A stretch of 64,000 nucleotides of DNA from Trachemys scripta elegans (GCF_013100865.1 NC_048304.1:15214959-15278958); one strand, 5' to 3'. Shown: positions 1 through 11,500, counted from the stretch's first letter. Numbers and translations are program-made. Notes: generated by a model not told the origin, from the letters alone.

Positions 1-643
1 TTTTGACAGAATATCTTTGATGGAATTTAAGACTCTTCTCCAAAAAGGAATTTTTAAATGTAATTGTTCACCAATAGAACTAAATGTTTTAAATTTCTGT
101 TTTATACATTTTTAAATTGTATCTACGCTCAGCATGTTCTGGAAATCTACCAGACTCTCAAAATAATCATACTTGTTTCCTATGTTTCCACCCAACTCAC
201 TTTCCTGTGACCTGCTTTCTTACACGTGAGGCTCTTCTGTTTGTTGTGCCTGGAGTTTAAGTACCAGCATACTCAACAAAATAAAATTTAAGGTTTTGTA
301 GCTTCGTGTCCCCAGTAACAGAATGAGTGTTCCAGTCACCTTTTTAAACCTGGGGGTACAAAAATCCATTGGATATAAAGGCGCTCTCTCGATTAAACAG
401 TAATGTCCTTTAGGATTAAAAGCCAAGGAAAGAGTTAAAGCCTTTCTTCAAGCTAGGAAAGCAAAGAAATCAAAAAGCATGGATTTCTCCAAGTAGAAGA
501 TTTTCATGCAAGTGTAATCGCTTCCTGATTCTGCTCTGCGCTTGCATGTGAAAGAGCGTGCTTGAGTATTGATGTGTAGATCTGAGGAGAATTTTACTTA
601 CAGCCTAGATGAATCTCACAACTCTTGAGTATGAGACTTCTGG
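1..643. other. Upstream ITPR1 intron, no feature seen
   Basis: AT-rich sequence up to the left end of the DIRS element. I see no exon-like frame flanked by splice sites and no recognisable repeat. It is taken as ITPR1 intron because the first recognised exon (7274) starts in mid-codon, so coding sequence must lie further upstream, outside the window. Confidence 0.6.
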
Positions 644-824
644 TTCTTCTTCGAGTGCTTGCTCATATCCATTCCATTAGGTGTGTGCGCGCCACGTGCA
701 CGATCGTCGGAAGATTTTCTACCCTAGCAACACCGGCGGGTCGGCTGTGGAGCCCCCTAGAGTGGCGCCTTCATGGCGCTGAATATATACCCCAGCCGAC
801 CCGGCGCCCCCTCAGTTCCTTCTT
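644..824 (+). repeat. Left inverted terminal repeat of the DIRS element
   Basis: This stretch is the reverse complement of the right end with only scattered mismatches, from the outer TTCTTCTTCG to about CAGTTCCTTCTT. It is about 30 nt shorter on its outer side than the right copy; the missing part is found only in the right repeat and in the internal complementary region. It holds a TATA-like GAATATATACC at 781-791 that may belong to the element promoter (inference). Confidence 0.9.
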
Positions 825-1035
825 ACCGCCCCTGACGGTCGTTGGAACTGTGGAGCGCGGCATAGCTGTTCTCCACTCTCCCTAGCTTAGTTATTCGCAG
901 TTGTAGTTATAGTTATAGTTCTAGTGTTTGTAGTTTAATAGTTAAGTAGCCTTAAAGTTGTTAGATTTGTTATTATAGTCCAGGGGACTAAGGGGGTCGT
1001 CTCCTCCTTTCTCCCCCGGCCGCGGGCCCGGGCTC

Positions 1036-3466
1036 ATGCCCAGAGCTCCCGGCTTCAAGCAGTGCGCCTCCTGCGCTAAACCTATGCCCACGAGCGACCC
1101 GCACGACTCCTGTCTGAAGTGCCTGGGAGAGTCCCACCAAACAGATAAGTGCAAGATCTGTAAGGCCTTCAGACCAAGGACCAAGAAAGAGCGGGACTTT
1201 CGGCTCCGGCAACTCCTGATGGAGGCGGCACTTAGCCCGGACACTCCCTCTACGAGCCAGACCCCGGCGCCTAGCGCCTCGGTGCGCAGTGCCCCAGCAG
1301 CACCGGCAATGCCGACAGCGCGGGTGGTGTCGGACAAACCTCCCCGGCACCGGACCTCGTCGGCACCGCAGCAGGTACCTCGACGCCGGTCATTATCCCC
1401 GGGGCATAAAAAAGCCCATAAGACGGGGACCTCTGTGCCGAAGACGCCGGCTCCCCCAGTGCCGGGGGTAGAGCCGAGTGCGCCGGTGGAGCACCGGAAA
1501 CAGGTGCCTCCAGCACTGTCGACTCCGGCACCGAGGCCGTTGAGTCCGGTGCAGATAGCGTCTCCACCGAGACCGGCGGTAATACAACTCCCGTCGACTC
1601 CGGAGACCTTCGTGGCGGCGAGAGACTTGATAGCTCTCACGGAGCCGGCACCGCCTCAACCACTGGCACCGACGGCACCGTTGACTCGCCCGGTCCAGTC
1701 AAGGGGGAAACCTGCCTTGATGCGCCCTCCATCACAAGGGCTGGAACCTCGGCACCGGTCCAGGTCCAGAAGCAGGTCCCCACGCCGCTCGCAGTCCCGG
1801 CACCGAATATCACCTCGGCACCGGTCGTACTCGCGGCCAAGATCTTCATCGCGGCACCGTTCTACGTCTCGGCACCGCTATGATCGTCGGCACCGATCAA
1901 CGTCGAGACGTAGTTCTCGGCACCGCTACGGTCGACGCTCGACGTCGAGAGGCCGCTCCCGGCACCGGGCATACTCCAGGTCCTCGTCGAGGTCCAGATC
2001 CGGCTCCCGGCACCGACGAGGTCATCGGCACCGATCGCGGTCCCGGCACCGTTCGCCGGCACCGCGCAGAGATAGATCATCTCCGGACCGGTACCGTGCG
2101 GCACCGCAGCCCACGGGGATCGTTTCGTCTCTCTCGGCACCGCCATGGCCGTCAAGATCGGTGTCTCGCTCCTCGGAGGACCTGTCGAGATCGGCATACC
2201 CCCCTCAAGGGCAAGCCGAGGAACGGAACTTGGGCCATTGGCAGGAGATGGCAGAGGACCACTCTCATGGACCATCTCACTGGTCGTTTTGGACCCCGTG
2301 GGCGTACCACCAGGAGCAAGGGGCTCCAATACCATCGACCTCTCGCTCGGGTCACTCGGTTAGAAGGGCCCCAGAATCCACCATCTCTCGGCCTCCGCCA
2401 GGGGGCATGGAGGCTTCCGTGTCCACGCCACCTGACACCATAGACCCAAGTACAGGTGATGCTCCGGCCCAAGAGCAGGGGGATCAGGACCCCCCCTTGG
2501 ATCCAGTACCACCGGAGGCATCTTCCTCCTCCTCTCCGGATGAGGCAGTGGCGGGCACTTCATGTACAGGTCCCCCTCCGATAGATCTTCGGGCTCACCA
2601 GGATCTCCTGCGTAGGATGGCCCGTAATATGGACCTGCAGGCGGAGGAGATAGTGGAAGTGCAGGACCCTATCGTGAACATCCTCGGAGCGGATGCCCCA
2701 TCGAGGGTGGCGTTACCCCTGATCCGCACGATACAAACCAATGCGGATACGATATGGCAAACTCCTGCCTCTATCCCACCCACAGCGAGAGGGGTGGAAA
2801 GGAAATACTTTGTCCCGTCTAAGGACTACGGGTACTTGTATACCCACCCCCAACCGTGTTCACTGGTGGTGGCATCAGTGAACGCACGAGAGCGCCACGG
2901 CCAGCAGGCTGCAGCGCCTAAATCAAAAGAGGCTAAGCGGCTCGATTTGTTTGGCCGTAAGGTTTACTCAGCCGGAGGGCTGCAACTTAGCGGCGAACCA
3001 ACAGGCGCTACTGAGCTGCTACAATTTTAACTCCTGGAACTCTATGGGGAAGTTTAAGGAGTTGATTCCCCAAGAGTCCAGGGAAGAGTTTGGAGCCATG
3101 GTAGAGGAGGGTAAGAAGGTGGCTCGGACCTCCTTGCAGGCCTCCTTGGACATAGCGGACTCGGCTGCGAGGACCCTGGCTTCGGGTATCGCTATGCGGA
3201 GGATCTCCTGGCTTCAAGTTTCGGGTTTGCCTCCGGAGCTGCAGCAAACCCTACAGGATCTGCCCTTTGAGGGACATGGATTGTTCTCAGACAAGACGGA
3301 CTCTCGCCTGCAGAGCCTCAAGGACTCGAGAACAATCATGCGCTCCCTGGGGATGCATGTTGTGGGCCCTCAGCGCAGACCATTTAGGCCGCAGCCTCAG
3401 CGCTTCTACCCCCCCCCCGCCTCGTCAGAGACAAGACTCGGCCCGGAGGCGAGGGCGAGGTGGTAG
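1036..3466 (+). pseudogene. DIRS gag-like ORF, frameshifted
   Basis: The frame opens at ATG 1036 and runs to a stop at 3030. The gag-like reading then continues in another frame, open from 2951 to 3466, so an indel lies near 2950-2995. The N-terminus carries a Cys-rich module (CASCAKP, then CLKCLGESH, then CKICKAF) that looks like a metal-binding domain of DIRS gag proteins. Residues about 235-350 are an Arg/Ser/His-rich tract of SR, RHRS and SRHR units, encoded by DNA repeatedly using a CGGCACCG core. The C-terminal part (from about 3000) is a helical region with FKELIP and a SWLQVSGLP segment. Shadow frames inside the GC-rich tract are not genes. The product would bind nucleic acid and package the transcript; that role is inferred from the family. 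Confidence 0.82.
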
Positions 3467-5517
3467 GAGAAGGTGGACCGGCCCTCAACCCGGCCAGAAC
3501 CAGGGGCCACCTAGACCACCTTCAGGCCCCAGGCAGAACTTTTGAAGGTGCGGTCGAGGATGGCGCCCCAGTCATCCCCCAGGATCCAGCCCCCTCCTTT
3601 CGGGATCGTCTCTCCCACTTCCACCGTGCTTGGTCCCTTATAACTTCGGACCGTTGGGTCCTCCGCACGGTGGAGAGGGGATACGCTATCCAGTTTTCTT
3701 CTATCCCCCCCTCCCACCCCCCTTCCCCGTCCCTCTTCAGGGACCCTTCTCACGAGCAACTTCTTATACAGGAGGTTTCTACGCTCCTGGCCATGGGGGC
3801 CATAGAGGAGGTTCCGATAGAATTAAGGGGCAGGGGATTTTATTCCCGTTACTTCCTGATCCCCAAGTCCAAAGGAGGTCTGCGGCCCATCTTGGACTTG
3901 CGCGGACTCAACAAATTCGTAGTAAAGTTGAAGTTCCGCATGGTCTCTTTGGGGGCCATTATCCCTTCCCTCGATCCTGGAGACTGGTTCGCCGCCCTCG
4001 ACATGAAAGACGCATACTTTCACATCTCAATTTACCCACCTCACAGACGCTTCCTGTGATTCATGGTAAACACGGTGCACTACCAATTTGCAGTCCTTCC
4101 CTTCGGCCTATCCTCGGCCCCAAGAGTGTTCACGAAATGTATGGCTGTCGTGGCAGCGTACCTTCGTCGGCAAGGGATACAGGTGTTCCCGTACCTAGAC
4201 GACTGGCTGGTGCGCAGTCGCACCAAGGAGCAAGTTCAAGCTCACGTCCACAGAATAGTGCACACATTCAACGAGTTGGGCATCCTACTCAACAAGGACA
4301 AATCCACTCTAGAACCTACCCAGAGAATAGATTTCATCGGCGCAGTTCTAGATTCCAGACGTGCACAAGCCATCCTGCCAGACAACCGATTTGGCACCAT
4401 CACGAGCCTCATTCAAGGGCTACAGGCCTTCCCAACTACCACGGTGAGGTCGTGCCTTACCCTGCTGGGTCACATGGCTTCCTGCACGTACGTAACCAGG
4501 CATGCCAGACTTCGGCTTCGCCCACTCCAGACCTGGGTGTCATCAATATACCGTCCACATCGGGACAGCCTGAACATGGTGGTCACGGTCCCGAACTCGG
4601 TCCTGGCCTCCCTCACCTGGTGGCTAGATCACAGTGTGGTCTGCGAGGGGATGCCATTTCACGCTCCACAACCGTCTCTGCACCTGGTCACAGACGCTTC
4701 ATCTCTGGGTTGGGGCGCCCATCTCAACGAACACCATACCCAGGGACTGTGGACTGCACCCCAGTTAGCCCTGCATATCAATGTTCGGGAACTGATGGCG
4801 GTACGCCTGGCGTGCCAAGCATTCCTCAATCTCCTACGTGGCCGTTGTGTGTTAGTTCTCATCGACAACACCACGGCCATGTTTTACATCAACAAGCAAG
4901 GAGGAGCACGTTCGTCAATTCTATGCCAAGAGGCCATTCGCCTGTGGGACTTCTGCATCGCCCACTCAATCCACCTCACGGCATAGTTCCTCCCTGGAGT
5001 CCAGAACACTCTAGCGGACCGACTCAGCAGGTCCTTCCAGACGCATGAGTGGTCTATCCGTCCGGACATCATACATTCCATCTTCCGGAGGTGGGGGTTT
5101 CCCCAGATAGACCTGTTTGCATCTCGAGTCAACAGGAAGTGCCACGTGTTCTGCTCCCTACAAGGTCGAGCTCCGGGCTCCCTCTCGGATGCGTTTCTCC
5201 TTCCCTGGAAAGACCACCTGTTTTATGCCTTCCCTCCGTTTCCTCTGGTCCACAAGGTACTGCTCAAATTGCGCAGAGACCAGGCACAGGTAATTCTGAT
5301 CGCTCCAGCGTGGCCGAGACAACATTGGTACACCACACTGTTGGAACTCTCGGTTCAGACACCGATCCCGCTTCCATTATGTCCGGATCTCATCTCTCAG
5401 GACCACGGCCGGCTGCGTCACCCCGACCTGCAATCACTCCACCTCACAGCGTGGCTGCTCCATGGTTCACCCAGGCAGAGCGGCAATGCTCGCACTCTGT
5501 CCAACAGATTCTGCTGA
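3460..5517 (+). pseudogene. DIRS reverse transcriptase-RNase H ORF with two in-frame stops
   Basis: One reading frame runs from 3460 to 5517, broken by TGA at 4057-4059 and TAG at 4984-4986. Reverse-transcriptase landmarks are in order: PILDLRGLNKFV, then DMKDAYFHI (motif A), LPFGLSSAPRVF (motif B) and YLDDWL (motif C, 4190-4207). RNase H follows with TDASSLGWG, RELMAVRLA and DNTTAMFYIN. After the second stop the frame continues with PGVQNTLADRLSR, DLFAS and YAFPPFPLV, the region annotated in DIRS elements as a DAM-like methyltransferase domain; here I can only call it similar. The first stop lies where a CGA to TGA change (CpG decay) is the simplest explanation. The frame overlaps gag by a few nucleotides and the recombinase ORF by 469 nt. 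Confidence 0.9.
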
Positions 5518-6518
5518 GCAGTAGGAAGCCCTCAACACGCACCACGTACCTGGCCAAGTGGAAGCGGTTCTCCTGTTGGTGCGAACAACGAGCCACGTCC
5601 CCGTTGCAGGCACCCATTCCTCTCATTTTGGAATATCTCCTCTCCCTAAAACAGCAGGGGTTGGCGATATCTTCAATTAGAGTTCACCTGGCCGCTATAT
5701 CGGCCTTTCACCCAGGGGAACTCGCGTCCTCGGTATTCTCTAACCCGATGGTCGTTAGATTCCTCAAGGGCTTAGACCGGATGTACCCACAACAACGTCA
5801 GCCCGTCCCGACGTGGGACCTCAACCTGGTTCTCTCCAAGCTCACAGGTCCTCCATTCGAGCCACTGGCCACCTGTTCACTTCTGTACCTATCCTGGAAG
5901 ACAGCCTTCCTCGTAGCCATCACCTCAGCAAGGCGCGTTTCTGAACTCAGGGCGCTTACCTCTGAGCCCCCTTACACAGTTTTTCACAAGGATAAAGTGC
6001 AGCTTCGTCCACATCCTGCCTTTCTCCCTAAGGTGGTTTCTCCTTTTCATATCAACCAGGATATATTTCTCCCGGTCTTTTATCCCAAACCACATGCCAC
6101 TCGCCAGGATCAACGTTTGCATTCCCTGGACGTACGAAGGGCCCTGGCCTTCTATATTGACCGCACAAAGCACTTTAGAAAGACGACGCAACTCTTCGTT
6201 GCAGTGGCCGACCGAATGAAAGGCTCACCGGTCTCCTCACAACGCCTATCCTCCTGGATTATGTCTTGCATCCGGTCTTGCTATGACCTGGCAGGTGTCT
6301 CAGCACCGCACCTCACCGCTCACTCCACGAGGGCCCAAGCCTCCTCGACTGCTTTCCTGGCACATGTTCCGATACAGGACATTTGTAGAGCGGCGGTTTG
6401 GTCATCAGTCCACACGTTTACAGCTCACTATGCACTAGTGCAACAGTCCAGGGACGATGCTGCATTCGGGTCAGCGGTTTTGCACACAGCAATGTCTCAC
6501 TCCGACCCCACCACCTAA
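5049..6518 (+). CDS. DIRS tyrosine recombinase, intact ORF
   Basis: A 489-codon open frame overlaps the end of the RT-RNase H frame; the first ~150 residues are low-complexity and may not all be translated. The core domain starts near SSRKPSTRTTYLAKWKRF, a typical SAM-like N-terminal DNA-binding helix region. Catalytic residues of tyrosine recombinases are visible: Arg in TSARRVSELRAL (residues 295-296), HSTR with His425 and Arg428, Trp in AAVWSS, and the nucleophile Tyr461 in TAHYALV. The enzyme would insert the circular DNA intermediate without a target duplication. That this frame is open while gag and RT are broken suggests recent loss rather than long decay. Expression is not shown by sequence. 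Confidence 0.9.
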   Translation: MVYPSGHHTFHLPEVGVSPDRPVCISSQQEVPRVLLPTRSSSGLPLGCVSPSLERPPVLCLPSVSSGPQGTAQIAQRPGTGNSDRSSVAETTLVHHTVGTLGSDTDPASIMSGSHLSGPRPAASPRPAITPPHSVAAPWFTQAERQCSHSVQQILLSSRKPSTRTTYLAKWKRFSCWCEQRATSPLQAPIPLILEYLLSLKQQGLAISSIRVHLAAISAFHPGELASSVFSNPMVVRFLKGLDRMYPQQRQPVPTWDLNLVLSKLTGPPFEPLATCSLLYLSWKTAFLVAITSARRVSELRALTSEPPYTVFHKDKVQLRPHPAFLPKVVSPFHINQDIFLPVFYPKPHATRQDQRLHSLDVRRALAFYIDRTKHFRKTTQLFVAVADRMKGSPVSSQRLSSWIMSCIRSCYDLAGVSAPHLTAHSTRAQASSTAFLAHVPIQDICRAAVWSSVHTFTAHYALVQQSRDDAAFGSAVLHTAMSHSDPTT

Positions 6519-6533
6519 GTGGGGCTTGGGAGT

Positions 6534-6634
6534 CACCTAATGGAATGGATATGAGCAAGCACTCGAAGAAGAAAAGACGGTTACTCACCGTTGTAACTGT
6601 TGTTCTTCGAGATGTGTTGCTCATATCCATTCCA
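6534..6634. repeat. Internal complementary region (ICR) of the DIRS element
   Basis: Bases 6534-6573 are the reverse complement of the left outer end (644 onward), and bases 6570-6634 are the reverse complement of the right outer end (to 6883). The two halves overlap by 4 nt (AGAA, read as TTCT on the other strand). This is the arrangement predicted for DIRS elements, where the ICR templates completion of the ends and joins them into a circle. Confidence 0.92.
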
Positions 6635-6670
6635 AACCCGCCCCCCTTCCCCACTGTCGGAGTAGCCGGC

Positions 6671-6883
6671 AAGAAGGAACTGAGGGGGCGCCGCGTCGGC
6701 TGGGGTATATATTCAGCGCCATGAAGGCGCCACTCTAGGGGGCTCCACAGCCGACCCGCCGGTGTTGCTAGGGTAGAAAATCTTCCGACGATCGTGCACG
6801 CGGCGCGCGCACACCTAATGGAATGGATATGAGCAACACATCTCGAAGAACAACAGTTACAACGGTGAGTAACCGTCTTTTCT
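6671..6883 (-). repeat. Right inverted terminal repeat of the DIRS element
   Basis: Inverted copy of 644-824, with an extra outer extension that contains a GTTACAACGGTGAGTAACCG segment matched only by the internal complementary region. Host sequence starts after about 6883 (ACTGATATT). Confidence 0.9.
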
Positions 6884-7273
6884 ACTGATATTTTGGCCAT
6901 GCTCAACTAACTGCATACACACAGCATTCAGCACAGAATACCCAGGAGTCTAGGACTTTGTGTTCCATTTAGCAGGGACTAGTAGTATTGCTTATATCAT
7001 CTCTTCAAGCCTCCTGCCCCTGGAGGGCAGATCAATGACAAAGTGGAACACTTGCGCAGATCTGATGTTCCATCCAACAGAGGATAGTGCTACTGTTGTC
7101 CCTAACTTGTTCAAAGCCAACAGCAAATGAGAGCCCCAGATTGCTTTAATTTTTGATGTGGTTTCCATAGCAAAATTATAAATGCAGCTGCAATAATTTC
7201 CTGTATACAAAAAGTTGCTCCTTTTATTAAGGTGGGGGAGAAGTTAGTTTACTCTGCATTTGGTTCTTTTCAG

Positions 7274-7439
7274 TGACGAGAACACCCCATTAGATTTGGA
7301 TGATCATGGCGGCAGGACTTTCCTTAGAGTTTTGCTCCACTTAACCATGCACGATTACCCTCCACTAGTATCTGGGGCACTTCAGCTACTCTTCAGGCAT
7401 TTTAGTCAGAGACAAGAAGTTCTTCAAGCATTTAAACAG
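7274..7439 (+). CDS. ITPR1: ITPR1 coding exon 1 of window (IP3 receptor type 1)
   Basis: A 166-nt exon preceded by a pyrimidine-rich TTCTTTTCAG and followed by GTATGT. The first base completes a codon from the upstream exon; then 55 codons read DENTPLDLDDHGGRTFLRVL to AFKQ. This is the start of the central RIH-type helical repeat region of the endoplasmic-reticulum IP3-gated calcium channel, which couples ligand binding at the N-terminus to the C-terminal pore. The assignment to type 1 rests on this exon together with the SII insert and the two PKA sites downstream. The next intron is only 94 nt. Confidence 0.96.
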
Positions 7440-7533
7440 GTATGTGTGGCTATTATGTGTATGTCCCCTTTCTGCATGCATGTGTTGCAAGTTTTAAAAT
7501 CTGTATGCAACTAATGGATTGCATTCATATAAG

Positions 7534-7704
7534 GTTCAACTGCTTGTTACCAGCCAAGATGTTGACAACTATAAGCAGATAAAACAAGATTTGGACCAAT
7601 TGAGGTCTATTGTGGAAAAATCAGAACTTTGGGTTTACAAAGGCCAGGGTCCTGATGAGACTATGGATGGAGCACCAGGTGAAAACGAACATAAGAAAAA
7701 GGAG
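7534..7704 (+). CDS. ITPR1: ITPR1 coding exon 2 of window
   Basis: A 171-nt exon, exactly 57 codons, from VQLLVTSQDVDNYKQIKQDL to NEHKKKE, ending at GAG|GTAAGC. The acceptor (CATATAAG) has a poor pyrimidine tract, which fits a 94-nt intron spliced by exon/intron definition. The first half is solenoid helix. The second half (GQGPDETMDGAPGENEHKKK) is a charged, probably disordered linker continued in the next exon. The following intron carries the hAT element. Confidence 0.95.
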
Positions 7705-7789
7705 GTAAGCCCTTGCATCTTGGTAGTCAATTTATGTGAACTATTGGAATATCCATTTGGGTAAATAATGTCTGTACCATATTTAAGAT

Positions 7790-8200
7790 GCAGTGTGGGG
7801 GCTGTGAACCAGGGCTTACAGCTCCCTGACACGAGCCCAGCTGCACCCTGGCTCTTCGCTCCCAGCTGGGAGTGCGGGGCAGGGAGCACTTGGGGCTTCT
7901 CACCTCTGGTGGGAAGATCCACACCTGGAGCCCAGTCAGCTGCCAGGCTACGGAAACCCAGTTTTCCAGTGGAGCCATGAAATTGACAAGACAGCCAACA
8001 GCTGATGTAAGTAAGGCAACATCTACACGGACACTGGGTCGCCCTACCTACACCGATATAAGCCCTGCGTCTCTCGTGGAGGTGGAGTTATGTCGGTGTA
8101 GTAGGGCATTTACAACAGTGGAAGCAAGCCTGTAGTGTAGACACTATCACAGTTAGATCGACCTAACTCCGCTGTTTACAGCAAGCCAGAGATTCAATCA
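7790..8200. repeat. Interspersed repeat, MITE-like part with AACATCTACAC / GTGTAGACACT ends
   Basis: Non-coding intron. The part from about 8015 to 8140 has short inverted ends (AACATCTACAC at left, GTGTAGACACT at right) and the internal TCGGTGTAGTAGGGCA wording that I recall from other turtle intronic repeats. The preceding GC-rich stretch (7790-7980) is open in several frames but has no splice context and is not a gene. Family unassigned. Confidence 0.5.
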
Positions 8201-8514
8201 AATATAAGGCAGAGGTGAGTAGTGATGGGAGTTAACAGTATGTGGACGTGAATAGCTATTGTTAGTGGTCAATAAGAATAAGTTATTCATTGCCTTTCAT
8301 ACAGATAGAACCCAAAATCTGCTCTACAGAATTAATATAATTTCAGTTGAATAATAGTGGAGAGAGAGGTATGTTGTGGGGAATGCATGACTGCAGACAG
8401 AGTGTGACAACTGATAAAGAGGGGATAGGATGTTATTGTTCTGTAAAAACACTCTACCCTTGTACTCTGGCAGAGGGATTACTGTGACTTAACACAAAAC
8501 CACTTTTTAATACC

Positions 8515-11500
8515 CAGGTGAATTTGATTTAAATCAAATTGATTTAAATCATGATTTAAATCACTAGTCAGGAAGACTTGGATCCACAATCGTGGATTTC
8601 TACATAAAAGTGCATTCTTGTTGGTTGTTATAACCTTAATACATATTCTTCACAACTCAGAGATAGATGTAGGTTTCATTTTTAGAAGCTACACACTATA
8701 CATTTGAAATGATTTATTTTGAAAACTTTTCAGATTAGCTTTACAGCTATATCAGAAAATGAATGATTGTTTGGTTATTTTATTTACCAAAGGTAATTGA
8801 AGCAGATATTTATGAAGTCACTGGGAGGTGATCTATCTCCAATTCAACAGGTTAATGATTAATATTTGGAGGATTTTCTTGCCATGCTGTAATAGGAGGA
8901 GAACATCACCAGACAGACATTTAAATTGTTTTATTTAACTAAAACAACAACGTTGTGTATTTTGGATTTTTTTCTTCAACAGCAAACATATAATATTTTA
9001 ACAAAACAAGCATATGAATTTTTGAATGTAGTTAAACGTTCACGTTTTTTAAAATCAGGTTTGTTTTTGTTAAAATTGTTTTTAACTAAAATAGTGAAAT
9101 GAAATATTAAAAAAACAAAAATTAAATAGACTATGTCAGCCAGGTCAACATGATAAACTTAAAATATTAGCTTCTGCAGCTAACTCAGTCGTCTTCACGT
9201 TCATTTTCCTGTTTGTTCATAATCTGGAAAAGAAAAACAAGCTTTCCTGCTTTTTCAGGTCGCAAACAATTTCTCAATTTGGAATGAATTAGTCCAAAGG
9301 AAGAAAATATTTTTTCTACACTGGCAGAAGAAGCTACTGCTGTTAAAAATGAGACTATCACTTCAACAGTCTCTGAATCCAAGTGCTTAAGTGACTTCCA
9401 CCAGTTCACTGGTGTGATTTTTCTTTAAAACATCATCAGCAAACATATATTTCGCCCTTAGCTCTGAAGTTTATTATAGTTGGCATTATGGAGGGTTGAT
9501 TGCTGGATGTCTATGTCATAGCCAACTCCTCTTCTTCAGCAGTTAAGCTTTGACCCTGGTACCGAGTATGGAGAATATTTGCAAGAAAATGAGGTGGAGA
9601 TAGTGCTTGTCCCATTCATTTTTTTAAGCTTGTAATTTAACTCTGTCGTTGCATGTTTCTTTTTTTAAGATCTCACTCAGTGCCTTCCAAATTTCAACAG
9701 CATCGGCAATAAAACAGCTATTTCCCTGCATTTTGTTCAATTCTACAGAAATAGGCTTCAGGGTACTCAGCATATGTTCAACATTTCTCTTAAGCCCAAT
9801 GCTGAGAACTTTGGCTGTGACAGTGCCATCTATTTTTTCACGATTTTGTTCACAAACTGTCATCAGATTAGGCAAATTCTTTATATAGTGCTCAAAACAG
9901 TCCACTACTGAGTTCCATCACACGTCTTGTGGGAGAGTTAGTTTGGTTCCTCCCACTTTTTTCAGAACAGCTGCTGCAAAGTGGCTGTTATGGAAGTATT
10001 TTGCAATTTCAACAACATTAGCCTTTATTTCTGGAACACTGAATTCTTTGGCTAGGAGGTGCATCAAATGGGTACTGCAACCGTATGTTATTAGCTTAGG
10101 AATCTCTTCACTCTCTTCCAAATAATTTCTTCTCATCTTGGATACATTTGCACCATTGTCTGTGATCAAGCTGCGTACTAGACATTTGATTTTTTTTTTT
10201 CAGTTTGTTATAGCTTTTACTGCTACTTGTAAGTGTTCTGCTGTGTGTGCATTTCCTGATGTATCAATTGTTTCTGTAAGGAAGACATTCCCTTCTTCTG
10301 CTGTCACACAAGCACATACAACAGGATCATTGTGGACATTGCTTCACCCATCAAGATTCAGGTTAACAATTTTACCCTCTACGCCTTTTGCACACTGCTC
10401 AATTTCTCTTTCATACACTTTATCCAGCAGTTTGCCTGTGACAGCTGCTCTGTTGGGTGGAATGTATCCTGGTCTTAGTGACTGAACCATGTTAATGACG
10501 TGTGGGTTCTCAATCATATGGAAAGGAGAGTTTGTTGCATAAACAAACTGGGCAATTTTTTCATCAGTTACCTCTTTTTGTAATCTACTGGTTCTTATCA
10601 CAAACTTATTTATGGCTGTTCCTGGATGATGGATATTTTTTTTCTTTTTGCTACAGGTGATATACTGTGGCTATGTGACATACATGATGGGACTGAAACA
10701 CTATCATTGGCAGATTTCTCTGAAACTATAGAAAATGATGGTGATCTTGAAAGTGGATAGTCTTCAGAATCCTGTATGTTGAGGATGGATTCTCCTAAAC
10801 AAAATAAATCAATGCAGTTATTTAATCATTATTACCATACACTCAGTACTACTTTAAAGGTTAAATTGTAACCGGAAGATTTGCCTATTTCAGCTATTTA
10901 TTTTTTATCACCACTGCATCTAAAATGATAGTACCATAGAGTAACAAATATATTTTTTGTTCAACTTGAGAATTCAAGAATAGTCCAGAAGGAAGACAGG
11001 CAGTCCCTATGAAAGAAATATGAAATAAAATGTTTTCCATTCTTAAGATCCTGCATGTTCAGACATGTTCCTTTCATCATCTTGAACATAGCTTCCTCCT
11101 GAGAAGGAACATCTCTCGTGATGTTGTTTCATTCGGGCAACCAGTCCTTGCATTTCTTTGTTGCACTGTTTGCATTTTGCACACATGCCTGTCTTACCCA
11201 CAGGTAGAGGAACTTCATTAAAATACTCCCAAACTGGGTCTCTTTTATGGCCAGGTGCCATTGTAGGTTTTCCCTTCTAGTGAGAGAATGGTATGGTAGA
11301 TCTCAAATCAATGAAGGCTACACTCAGAAAGACCTCAAGACTTCTGGAATATGCTGTGCAAACAGTTTCACTTTTGTTTCTACTGCCTGTCCCTCCCTTC
11401 TCACATTTATCTCCAGACTTCTTCTCCTGTCCAGATCCATTCCGCACCCAGCAATCTTCTATTCACTGAATTTTTTGAACCTTTGCCCTTTTAGAGAGAG

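Larger units (their letters stand above)
644..6883 (+). mobile_element. DIRS-type tyrosine-recombinase retrotransposon, near full length
   Basis: The 6.24-kb element lies in an ITPR1 intron in the same orientation as the gene. It shows the diagnostic DIRS layout: inverted terminal repeats of unequal length (644-824 and 6671-6883), an internal complementary region (6534-6634) that pairs with both outer ends, and three overlapping frames for gag, reverse transcriptase-RNase H and tyrosine recombinase. There is no LTR and no obvious target-site duplication, as expected for recombinase-mediated insertion. Ends were set where the terminal sequences stop matching the internal complementary region. 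The gag frame is shifted and the RT-RNase H frame has two stops, but the recombinase frame is open. The copy is therefore fairly young but not autonomous. Confidence 0.92.

Noticed and set aside
644..885. A separate small gene starting near 625
   Set aside because: The frame lies in the DIRS terminal repeat and recurs in inverse at the right end.
1036..2470. Several long open frames on both strands over the DIRS gag
   Set aside because: They are shadows of the GC-rich repetitive gag tract; only the frame from 1036 has protein motifs consistent with DIRS.
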